A stretch of DNA of 64,000 nucleotides from Vallitalea okinawensis (lineage in GTDB: Bacteria > Bacillota > Clostridia > Lachnospirales > PQDH01). The position numbers and the translations under genes are program-made. How positions within the stretch are numbered: position 1 is the stretch's first letter; the number at the start of each line of letters is the position of its first letter. Shown here in pieces: positions 24,441-32,231 of this stretch. The stretch covers positions 667,090-731,089 of the forward strand of contig NZ_PQDH01000002.1 in NCBI RefSeq assembly GCF_002964605.1, written 5' to 3'. The notes beneath the pieces were generated by a model. It ran no database searches and was not told the DNA's origin. It saw only the letters and a list, made by a program, of their open reading frames with translations.

Positions 24441-25265
24441 TTACAGTCTTAATCCTTTTAGATATTGAATGCTTAGTTCAACAGATTCAAGAGGACTTTG
24501 ACCTGTTGCTGGTCTATCTTGTTCTACTATTACCCACTTGGCACCAGCTTGCTTACTAGCTTCAATAATCTGCTTGAAATCTTGAAACCCATACCCTACA
24601 GGACGAAATGCAAATTCCTCTTTACTCTGCTGTGCATTCTTATCTATTCCTATTAATTCATATAAATTTTCTTTTTTGGCTCTACCCTTCATAACAAAAT
24701 CTTTTAAGTGTACAACAGGTGCTCTATCTTTATATTTCATTATATATTCTGATGGATCTAGACCTGCAACATTAACCCAGCATGTATCAATTTCTGCTTG
24801 TAGTAAGTCTGCAGAGATAGTTTTATAAATTGTATCCAGATAATACTCTCCGTCAACTACATCAAACTCAAAATCATGATTATGATAGAGCATTGTCAAA
24901 CCGTATTCTTTGGCTTTTTCACAAGCAAAAGCAATATTTTTAAGGGTATGATCAAAATTACCAGCATGTGGTCTATCCTCTTCTGGTAAATAAGGAATTG
25001 CTATATACTCTAACCCTATATCTTTATATGTCTTTAAGACTTTGTCCGGGTCTTTTAGTAATTCCGCTAAAGGGACGTGAGCTGATACTGCTTTTAATGA
25101 AAGATCCTTAAGAATTTCTTTAACTTCTTTTCCTTCCTTCCCAAACAGACCAGCAAACTCAACACCTTCATAGCCTAATTCTTTAACCTTTTCTAGTGTA
25201 CCTTTAAAATCTTTTTCCATCTCATCTCTTAAAGTGTATAGTTGTACTCCTATTGATAAACTCAT
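24441..25265 (-). CDS. Sugar phosphate isomerase/epimerase (xylose-isomerase-like TIM barrel)
   Basis: A 274-residue TIM-barrel protein of the IolE/Hps-like family. Seen: GVQLYTLRDEM at the N-terminus, LYHNHDFEF and LQAEIDTCWVNVAGLDPSEY in the middle (metal-binding glutamate, histidines and aspartates), VVHLKDF, and WVIVEQDRP at the C-terminus. It is first in the operon with the Gfo/Idh dehydrogenase, and the two probably act one after the other on a cyclitol or keto-sugar. The gene is divergent from an AraC regulator. Confidence 0.88.
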   Translation of the reverse strand: MSLSIGVQLYTLRDEMEKDFKGTLEKVKELGYEGVEFAGLFGKEGKEVKEILKDLSLKAVSAHVPLAELLKDPDKVLKTYKDIGLEYIAIPYLPEEDRPHAGNFDHTLKNIAFACEKAKEYGLTMLYHNHDFEFDVVDGEYYLDTIYKTISADLLQAEIDTCWVNVAGLDPSEYIMKYKDRAPVVHLKDFVMKGRAKKENLYELIGIDKNAQQSKEEFAFRPVGYGFQDFKQIIEASKQAGAKWVIVEQDRPATGQSPLESVELSIQYLKGLRL

Positions 25266-25386
25266 ATTTTTTCCCCCTTACCATAATCCTATATTGTTGA
25301 TTGTATTATAAGACACTATATGCTATAATACAAGTCAAAACAGGGTATTTATCAGACATATATTGTTCAGAATAGAGGAAGATGTT

Positions 25387-26205
25387 ATGGTTGCTTTTTA
25401 TGAAAACAAAGATAAGGATTTATTTATACACTATGGAAATAGTTTAGACTTTGCACCACATCTTCATAACCATATTGAGCTCATCTATATGCTTGAAGGT
25501 GAAACTGTTACCAATGTTGATGGTAATAAAGCTTTACTGAAAAAAGGTGAGATCTTTGTCTCTTTTCCTAACCAGGTCCATCAATATTCAAGTAAAGGTC
25601 CAGAAAAATATCTAATTTTCATCTTTTCACCTGATCTATTTAAAGAAATGAAACATATTTTTCAGAATTACATTCCTGATAATCAAGTCATTAAAAATGC
25701 ATACAAATATCCTTGCTTATATTCTTTTTTATCTTCCGCAGCTGAGGTATATGAGTCAAATCATGAATTCAAAGACTTACAAATAAAAGGATATTTACTA
25801 GTATTTTTTGCAGAACTCTTAAAAATAATGAAACTCAAATCCATTAAAACATCTAATTTATCAATGCTTCAAAATATTTTAGTTTACTGTTCTGAAAATT
25901 ATGCAAAAGATTTATCTTTAGATACTATTTCAGAGTCTTTACATGTAAGTAAGTATTATGTATCACATTTATTAAAGAAAAAAATAAATATAGGGTTTAG
26001 TGATTATATTAATGCACTTCGAATATCAGAAGCATGCGGACATTTATTGTCTGAAGACAAATCGATTACTGAAATAGCATATCTGGTTGGATTTAACACT
26101 ATACGGACATTTAATAGAGCATTTATTAAACAAACAGAGCTGACACCTACTGATTTTAGAAAAAAGAATTTATATGGAATAAAGATTCAAAATAAAGAGT
26201 TCTAA
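25387..26205 (+). CDS. AraC-family regulator (cupin + two HTH)
   Basis: A 272-residue activator. An N-terminal cupin begins HLHNHIELIYMLEGETV, and the C-terminal AraC domain contains LSLDTISESLHVSKYYVSHL and ITEIAYLVGFNTIRTFNRAF. The start at 25387 is preferred because AGAGG lies eight bases before it; the longer frame starts with TTG and no ribosome site. It is divergent from the isomerase/dehydrogenase operon with about 120 bp between, the expected place for sugar-responsive control. Confidence 0.9.
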   Translation: MVAFYENKDKDLFIHYGNSLDFAPHLHNHIELIYMLEGETVTNVDGNKALLKKGEIFVSFPNQVHQYSSKGPEKYLIFIFSPDLFKEMKHIFQNYIPDNQVIKNAYKYPCLYSFLSSAAEVYESNHEFKDLQIKGYLLVFFAELLKIMKLKSIKTSNLSMLQNILVYCSENYAKDLSLDTISESLHVSKYYVSHLLKKKINIGFSDYINALRISEACGHLLSEDKSITEIAYLVGFNTIRTFNRAFIKQTELTPTDFRKKNLYGIKIQNKEF

Positions 26206-26230
26206 TTTAAACTTACAGAAAAGATTATAC

Positions 26231-26260
26231 GCCCCTTATAATTAGTTAATTATAAGGGGC
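26231..26260. terminator. Bidirectional terminator
   Basis: GCCCCTTATAATTA (26231-26244) pairs with TAATTATAAGGGGC (26247-26260), a 14-bp perfect dyad, followed by GCGTTTTAAAC. It separates the AraC gene from the convergent small gene. Confidence 0.8.
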
Positions 26261-26280
26261 GCGTTTTAAACAACCATTTT

Positions 26281-26517
26281 TTATGAGCCTTCCATCATAC
26301 ATCTACATTGAATCTTTCGTCTTAATCTTTCTTCAGGTGATATATTTATTGATGGTGATGTAAATTTTCTTGTAGCATAAAATGAGAGACCGTGTTCTGG
26401 TTCTGGCTCTTCTTGTAACAGCATTGACTCTTCTTGAGAATCACTAGGAGGTTTTTCATATAACTCGGGATTATAATGACGACGATTCCATCTCTTAGGA
26501 CGCTTTCTTCTTCCCAT
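26281..26517 (-). CDS. Small basic protein of unknown function
   Basis: A 78-residue frame beginning MGRRKRPKRWNRRHYNPELY, very rich in arginine and lysine, with an acidic middle (EEPEPEHG) and two cysteines near the end (IQCRCMMEGS). Its start follows AAAGGAG nine bases upstream, so it is probably translated. No family is recognised. It is monocistronic, between two terminators. An arginine-rich N-terminus could bind nucleic acid. Confidence 0.5.
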   Translation of the reverse strand: MGRRKRPKRWNRRHYNPELYEKPPSDSQEESMLLQEEPEPEHGLSFYATRKFTSPSINISPEERLRRKIQCRCMMEGS

Positions 26518-26714
26518 ACACTTAGCTCCTTTAACATGAAAAAGTTAGCTTGACCAACTCTTCACTTCATTTCTACTCTATTATATGCTTTAAAAAATTT
26601 AAGCGGAACAAAAGTAATACAGTGCAAAAGTGGCTAACGCCACGTTTAAACTGGAGATAGGAAAGTATAATTCCTTGCGAGCAAAACGCAGTACTTTCTT
26701 ATACCATGAAAAAA

Positions 26715-26739
26715 GAACCATAGCTCTCGGCTATAGTTC
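26715..26739 (-). terminator. Terminator of yhaM
   Basis: GAACCATAG and CTATAGTTC pair (one G-U pair in the minus-strand RNA) around a seven-base loop, and the minus strand continues into TTTTTTC. Confidence 0.7.
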
Positions 26740-26763
26740 CTAATTGATAGATTAATTCATTTG

Positions 26764-27705
26764 TTATATATTTGTTCGTCGTATGTTTCTTTGCAGCATA
26801 CGGTGATAATTTGTCCACATACCTTCAGTTGTATCTTCCATGATGGTTTCTTCGAAACACTTCACTTTGGCATCCATATTATCAGCACAATGGATAATCA
26901 TAGCCTCAATCGTTTGAGGTACCTTAGGCGAACCGTACTCCAACTCCCCATGATGAGAAAGGACCATATGTTTAATCAATGTTGCTATCTCTTTAGGGAA
27001 ATCCTTGATTTCACTCATTTTTTCAATAATGTATTCAAGACCAATAATAATATGACCAGTTAGTTGACCTTCATCGGTGTACTCATTAAGTGGTAATGGT
27101 GATAATTCATGAACCTTTCCTATATCGTGTAACATTGCCCCGGCAATAAGAAGATCTCTCTCAACAAAATAATATCTTCCAGATAAAAATTCACAGATCT
27201 CAACTACAGATAAGGTATGCTCTAATAACCCACCCATATAACCATGGTGTATATTCTTTGCTGCACTATGAAACTTGAATTTCTTAATAAAAGCTTCATC
27301 ATCAATGAATATGCCCACTAATAAATTCTTAATGAACTTGTTTTTTACACTATGGACATATTTTTTTAGACTTTCATACATTTCATCAATATCTTTATTA
27401 CTAACTGGGATATAATCTTTAGGATCATATTCTCCTTCTGTACTACGACGTATTTTCTTTACGTTGAGTTGGTAATCATTTTGGAATGTCACTACCATAG
27501 CATCTATTTTAATATAATCGTGTGTATCAAAATCGTGTATTTGATCGCTTAAATCCCATACCTTAGCATCAACTGTTCCCGTTTTATCCTGCAATACTAA
27601 CGAATAATAGGATTTACCGCCTCTAGTTTTAAGTACAGATTTTTGTTTACATAAAAAATGTTCAACTACTCTGTCACCTTCTTTAAAATCTGCAATATAC
27701 TGCAT
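26764..27705 (-). CDS. yhaM: 3'-5' exoribonuclease YhaM-like
   Basis: A 313-residue protein with an N-terminal OB fold (residues 1-85, GGKSYYSLVLQDKTGTVDAK) and a C-terminal HD phosphohydrolase domain with HTLSVVEICEFL, MLHDIGKVHELSP and later LSHHGELEYGSP. This architecture and length match YhaM, a Firmicute 3'-5' exonuclease that trims RNA and single-stranded DNA. The metal ligands are intact. It has its own terminator and is preceded by a separate transcription unit. Confidence 0.92.
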   Translation of the reverse strand: MQYIADFKEGDRVVEHFLCKQKSVLKTRGGKSYYSLVLQDKTGTVDAKVWDLSDQIHDFDTHDYIKIDAMVVTFQNDYQLNVKKIRRSTEGEYDPKDYIPVSNKDIDEMYESLKKYVHSVKNKFIKNLLVGIFIDDEAFIKKFKFHSAAKNIHHGYMGGLLEHTLSVVEICEFLSGRYYFVERDLLIAGAMLHDIGKVHELSPLPLNEYTDEGQLTGHIIIGLEYIIEKMSEIKDFPKEIATLIKHMVLSHHGELEYGSPKVPQTIEAMIIHCADNMDAKVKCFEETIMEDTTEGMWTNYHRMLQRNIRRTNI

Positions 27706-27780
27706 ATTCTACTCCCTTTCTAATTCCTCATCTCACTCATTATACAATAAAAATCGCCAGACGTCGAGGATTCAAAGAAA

Positions 27781-27799
27781 AAAACCCCTTTCGGGGTTT
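27781..27799 (-). terminator. Terminator of the coiled-coil gene
   Basis: AAACCCC and GGGGTTT form a seven-pair stem around TTTC, followed on the minus strand by seven Ts. Confidence 0.85.
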
Positions 27800-27821
27800 C
27801 ATAATTAATTGCATAGTCTAT

Positions 27822-28373
27822 TTAGTTTAATGAGGTATCAGGTTTAATAACTTCATCACCAATACCCTCTAAGTCTTCTTCCATCTTTTCTGCGAAATCC
27901 CCTAGGTCTTCTGCTTGCTTATTTGCCTGGAGAAGATCTTTTTCTAACTCACCAACATATTCAATTAAACTTTTGTTTTCATTTTCAAGTTCATCTTGGT
28001 TTTGGTTGAGTTGCTCATTCTCAGCTACTAAATTTTCATTATCTTTTTCTAACTTTTGATTCGCTTTATCCAATTCGTTATTAGCTTGTGATAGATTTTT
28101 ATTCTCATCTGCTAATTGCAGATTTTCATTCTCTTCTTCTTCTAGCTTAATTTCTAATTTCTCGATTTCACCATTGGCTGTTTCCTTAATAACTTCAATT
28201 CCATTAACGAGGTTATCTATCGACTTTTCTTGAGTCATGATTTTATCATACATTTCATTCATGACACTTTTGGTTTTCGTTAAATCCTCTTGACCTTCCC
28301 AAGCAACACTTCCTATGATGACACCAGAAATAGCTAGGGCTGATAATGTTGTAATCGCTTTAGCACTTAGCAC
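27822..28373 (-). CDS. Membrane-anchored coiled-coil protein
   Basis: A 183-residue protein from a GTG at 28373 with AAGGGG upstream; the longer frame to 28436 lacks a proper start. One membrane segment (about 5-25, ITTLSALAISGVIIGSVAW) is followed by a long coiled coil (about 35-165) with repeated ENxxLxxxNxxLxxxN heptads. No catalytic domain. It may be a cell-envelope spacer or scaffold, and is not otherwise recognised. It lies downstream of htrA, separated by a terminator, in the same direction. Confidence 0.7.
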   Translation of the reverse strand: MLSAKAITTLSALAISGVIIGSVAWEGQEDLTKTKSVMNEMYDKIMTQEKSIDNLVNGIEVIKETANGEIEKLEIKLEEEENENLQLADENKNLSQANNELDKANQKLEKDNENLVAENEQLNQNQDELENENKSLIEYVGELEKDLLQANKQAEDLGDFAEKMEEDLEGIGDEVIKPDTSLN

Positions 28374-28466
28374 CGCTATCCCCTTCCTTCTAGTTTTATT
28401 CTGTTGCGTCTCTCTTATTTTACATGAGAAGGTCAATCTGAATCAATGGTATTATTATGAAATAAA

Positions 28467-28505
28467 AAGCGTATAATAGGCTTCATATGTCCCTACTATA
28501 CGCTT
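28467..28505 (-). terminator. Terminator of htrA
   Basis: AAGCGTATA (28467-28475) pairs with TATACGCTT (28497-28505), with a further partial stem. On the minus strand TTTTTATTTC follows. Confidence 0.75.
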
Positions 28506-28511
28506 GATTGA

Positions 28512-29942
28512 CTATTGTCCTTGCAGTGTTAAACTCACTTGTAATGCTCTACCATCTCGAATATATTTAATGGTTACTTGGTCACCAACTTCATAACTTT
28601 CAATACTACTCTTTAAATCACTCATATTCTTTATCATTTGGTCATTTAAACTAACGATGACGTCTGCTTGTTGCAAACCAACTTGTTCTGCTGGTCCACC
28701 AGGAATGACATCAATGATAAATACTCCAACGGGTAAACCATATAAACTTGATAGTTCGCCTGTTACATCTTGACCATAAATGCCGATAAATGGTCTTTGG
28801 ATACTTCCATTCTCAATGATATCGTATAAGACTGGTTCAGCAATTGCTATTGGAATAGCAAATCCTATACCTTCAACATCAGTCTCACCAATTTTAAGTG
28901 TATTGATACCAATTATTTCACCATAACCACTCACTAGGGCCCCACCACTGTTACCTGGGTTAATAGCCGCATCTGTCTGTATAAGAGTAAATTGACCAGA
29001 TTCCGTTTCTATCTGACGATTAATAGCACTCACCACACCAACAGTTACTGTTTCACCTAATCCTAGTGGATTACCTATGGCTACAGCTAATTCACCTACA
29101 ACTAAATCATCGGATTCCCCTAATTGGGAAACTTTAATGTAATTAGATAGACTTGCAGGTAATTCAGATTTAATGATATAAAGTACAGCTAGATCTGTCA
29201 TCGGGTCTGTTCCCTGAAGATATGCATTGACCACTTCACCATTAATTGTTAATGATATTTCAGAAGCTCCTTCAATGACATGGTTATTTGTAGCTATATA
29301 ATAAACGTCTTCATTCTCTTCAAATATAAATCCTGATCCAGCGCCTTCACCATAGAAGGGCATATATCCATTATTAACTTTTGTTTTGGTATTGATCGAT
29401 ACTACAGAAGGTCCAACTTTTTCTGCAATTTCAGGTACCGTCAAAACTGTGTTTTGTGATGCTACCGGATCAGTCTTATTGGTTAAATCAATAGTATTAT
29501 TCTTAGCTAAATCTTCATTTACATCTTCAATAGATCCCTCAAAATAATCTGCTAAGGTATAACCTGCGTAAACTGATGTTCCAATGACACCTGATAATAA
29601 GAAAACACCTAAAAAAATTGCAGCTACTACTTTCCAAGTCTTTCTTTTCTTCTTACTCCCACCGTTACCTCCATCATTTCTACTGCTGAAACAAGGTCCC
29701 TTGTTATCAAAATTTACATTGAAAGTATCTGTAGGGTTATCTGCTTTCTGTTCATAAGTTTCTTGTTTTTGGTCATTATATTGATTAACAGTATGTGTTG
29801 ACCACTGATTATAACTTTGGCTAGAATAAATATTATCACTTTTTTGTTCTTGGTCTGAAGAAGAATTTCCTAGCTGAATAACATCCTGCTCATTATTTGA
29901 TTGATTAGTATCATGATTTGAATTATTTTCATTTTGATCCAT
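28512..29942 (-). CDS. htrA: HtrA/DegP-type serine protease with PDZ domain
   Basis: A 476-residue membrane-anchored protease. A low-complexity Asn/Gln-rich cytosolic tail (about 1-85) precedes a membrane segment (about 100-125). The trypsin-like domain has H in IATNNHVIEGA, D in DPMTDLAVLY, and S in NPGNSGGALV. A C-terminal PDZ domain follows (QQADVIVSLNDQMIKNMSDL). The catalytic triad is intact. It likely degrades misfolded proteins outside the membrane. Located directly after a two-component pair on the same strand, recalling the CssRS-HtrA arrangement of Bacillus. Start at 29942 or 29945; the ribosome site is GGAGG. Confidence 0.93.
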   Translation of the reverse strand: MDQNENNSNHDTNQSNNEQDVIQLGNSSSDQEQKSDNIYSSQSYNQWSTHTVNQYNDQKQETYEQKADNPTDTFNVNFDNKGPCFSSRNDGGNGGSKKKRKTWKVVAAIFLGVFLLSGVIGTSVYAGYTLADYFEGSIEDVNEDLAKNNTIDLTNKTDPVASQNTVLTVPEIAEKVGPSVVSINTKTKVNNGYMPFYGEGAGSGFIFEENEDVYYIATNNHVIEGASEISLTINGEVVNAYLQGTDPMTDLAVLYIIKSELPASLSNYIKVSQLGESDDLVVGELAVAIGNPLGLGETVTVGVVSAINRQIETESGQFTLIQTDAAINPGNSGGALVSGYGEIIGINTLKIGETDVEGIGFAIPIAIAEPVLYDIIENGSIQRPFIGIYGQDVTGELSSLYGLPVGVFIIDVIPGGPAEQVGLQQADVIVSLNDQMIKNMSDLKSSIESYEVGDQVTIKYIRDGRALQVSLTLQGQ

Positions 29943-30029
29943 CATGCTACCTCCTTTTACCACTTATTAGTATATTGCGTCACTAACGCTCCTTATTTAA
30001 TTTCATTATACCCAATGGTTTTAAATAAA

Positions 30030-31457
30030 TTATGAACGCTTTGTTAATAATTTTGAATTATTTGCTAACGCTAGTGTAAAAGTAAATGCTGTCCCTTCTC
30101 CTTCTTTACTAGATACTGTAATTTCCTCACCATGTTTCTTAATAATTTCTTTAACAATGGCAAGCCCTAAGCCTGTACCCAATTTATGAACACCTCTTGA
30201 ATAATCCCCTTTATGGAAGCGGTCAAAAATGTGCTTAAGGGATTCTTCATTGATACCTGGACCTGTGTCAATAATACTAATATGAACTTTCTTATTAATC
30301 ACAGATGATTCAATAAAGATTTGATCATTCTCGCCAACGAATTTAACAGCATTGTCCAATAAATTATGAACAGCCCTTTGAATCTGTTCTAAATCACCAT
30401 GAACCATTAGGCGTTCATCAATAAATATCAGTTCTATCTTAATATTTTTCTCATTAATGCGTTGTTCAAGTCCTATGAGAACCTTTCGTATCACTTCATG
30501 AACATCAAAATCACGATACTCCAATTGTACTTGATTAGACTCCATCTTGGTAAGATGTAAGATGTCATTCGTCATCTTTGCTAATCTCTCTGTTTCATCC
30601 AAAACAACATTTAGATAATGGTCCTGCATATCTTCAGGTATCGTACCATCTAATATAGCTGAAACGAATCCCTTAATGGATGTTAAGGGCGATCTAAAAT
30701 CATGAGAGATATTTGCTATAAAACTTCTTCTCATCGCTTCGAGTTTACGTAATTCTTCACCCATGTGATTAAAACTTTCAGCTAATTGTCCAACTTCATC
30801 ATCCGTATGAATTTCCACCTTAGCTGCAAAATTACCACCAGCCATTTTCTTAGCTGCTATATTCATCTGATTTATGGATCCAATGATATCCCTTGATAAG
30901 ATGAATATAAGTATAAAGGCTACCAACAGTGATATCCCTAATACAAAGGTTATGATCGTTTGCATATCATCAACTGTATTTTCGATGGTAGCTATTTCAG
31001 TATGAAGAAACAGAAGCAAATCCATATGTCCATCATCACCATACAATGGCATACCTACAGTTAATACTTCTACATCAAAGTACCCTTGAAAGTCACCAGT
31101 CGTCTGAACCACATTCCCCTTTAATACTTCTTTACTTAAAGGTGAATCTAACTTCATAACCCCAGTAGCTCCATCACTGGTTACAATCTGACCGGTTTCA
31201 ACGTTAACCAACCACATTTCTGTCTCTAACATTTTATTCACTAACCCAGCCAAAACTTCAAATTGGAAATTAAATCTAGTTGCTTTATAATACTCTGCAA
31301 TAGACTGTCCTTCTCGCATTAATACGTCTGTTTGATTTTCTATAAAATAGCCTCTAATGATGCTCGGAAGTAAGGCAGATAGAATTAGAAAGGTTCCAAC
31401 TATGATCCCCAAATAGATGGATAATAGTTTTTTCCTTAATGATTTAAATTTACCCAT
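30030..31457 (-). CDS. Sensor histidine kinase (HAMP, HisKA, HATPase)
   Basis: A 475-residue kinase. The first membrane segment is at about 12-32, an extracytoplasmic sensor region of about 130 residues follows (dCache/PAS-like), then a second segment near 165-185 and a HAMP domain. The H-box is ISHDFRSPLTSIKGF, the N box NLLDNAVKF, and the lid LGTGLGLAIVKEII. It overlaps the response-regulator stop by one base (TAATG). It probably senses envelope stress or cell-wall damage, because htrA follows; inference. Confidence 0.92.
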   Translation of the reverse strand: MGKFKSLRKKLLSIYLGIIVGTFLILSALLPSIIRGYFIENQTDVLMREGQSIAEYYKATRFNFQFEVLAGLVNKMLETEMWLVNVETGQIVTSDGATGVMKLDSPLSKEVLKGNVVQTTGDFQGYFDVEVLTVGMPLYGDDGHMDLLLFLHTEIATIENTVDDMQTIITFVLGISLLVAFILIFILSRDIIGSINQMNIAAKKMAGGNFAAKVEIHTDDEVGQLAESFNHMGEELRKLEAMRRSFIANISHDFRSPLTSIKGFVSAILDGTIPEDMQDHYLNVVLDETERLAKMTNDILHLTKMESNQVQLEYRDFDVHEVIRKVLIGLEQRINEKNIKIELIFIDERLMVHGDLEQIQRAVHNLLDNAVKFVGENDQIFIESSVINKKVHISIIDTGPGINEESLKHIFDRFHKGDYSRGVHKLGTGLGLAIVKEIIKKHGEEITVSSKEGEGTAFTFTLALANNSKLLTKRS

Positions 31458-32140
31458 TATTTCACCTCAAATTTATAGCCTACTCCCCAAACTGTTTTCA
31501 AACCCCATTCGTCTTCTTCGTTGAATTTCTCTCGAATACGCTTTACATGAACATCTACCGTTCTTGTATCCCCAATGTATTCATAACCCCAGATTTGATT
31601 AAGTAACTGCTCTCTAGTAAATACTTGATTAGCATGGGAAGCTAGATAGTATAGAAGTTCTAATTCCTTTGGTGGCATTTCCACATTTTTTTCTCTATAA
31701 ACTACAGTATAGTTTGATAAGCTAATCGTCAGATTAGGTATGACAATTTTCTTATCGGAATCATCTTTCTTATCTACTCTACGCAGAACAGCTTTAACAC
31801 GTGCTACTAATTCTTTTGGGTCAAAAGGTTTAACAACATAATCATCTGCACCAAGTTCCAGACCTAGTACCTTATCAAATGTTTCTCCTTTAGCAGTTAA
31901 CATGATTATAGGTATATTACTAACTTTGCGTATTTCTTTACAAACATCATAACCATTCATTTCTGGTAACATCAAATCTAAGACTACTAGATGTGGAGCA
32001 AAATTAGAAAATTCTTGAACCGCCTCAGAACCTGTATAAACCTTTTTTGTCTCATACCCTTCTTTAGTTAAATATAAGGATACTAGTTCTGCAATGTTTT
32101 TATCGTCATCTACAACTAAAATCTTTTGACCCGTTGTCAT
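31457..32140 (-). CDS. OmpR/PhoB-family response regulator
   Basis: A 227-residue regulator. The receiver domain has VVDDDKN at the N-terminus, the phospho-acceptor in VVLDLMLPEMNG and lysine in DYVVKPFDPKEL. The C-terminal winged helix ends with VWGVGYKFEVK. Start at 32140 (ATG) has AGGAGGAG upstream; the frame upstream of that begins with GTG. Co-transcribed with the kinase. Placed between mutS2 and the kinase. Confidence 0.92.
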   Translation of the reverse strand: MTTGQKILVVDDDKNIAELVSLYLTKEGYETKKVYTGSEAVQEFSNFAPHLVVLDLMLPEMNGYDVCKEIRKVSNIPIIMLTAKGETFDKVLGLELGADDYVVKPFDPKELVARVKAVLRRVDKKDDSDKKIVIPNLTISLSNYTVVYREKNVEMPPKELELLYYLASHANQVFTREQLLNQIWGYEYIGDTRTVDVHVKRIREKFNEEDEWGLKTVWGVGYKFEVK

Positions 32141-32231
32141 GAGCACTCCTCCTCGATTTCTATCTTTCGTACGCTAATTTTCTTATGGTTAACTTTACAT
32201 GGATTACTCCTCATTACTTACTTCATGTGAA

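Noticed and set aside
27822-28436. Longer 204-codon version of the coiled-coil gene
   Set aside because: The upstream part begins at a TTG without ribosome site; the GTG at 28373 has AAGGGG before it and puts the membrane segment at the N-terminus.
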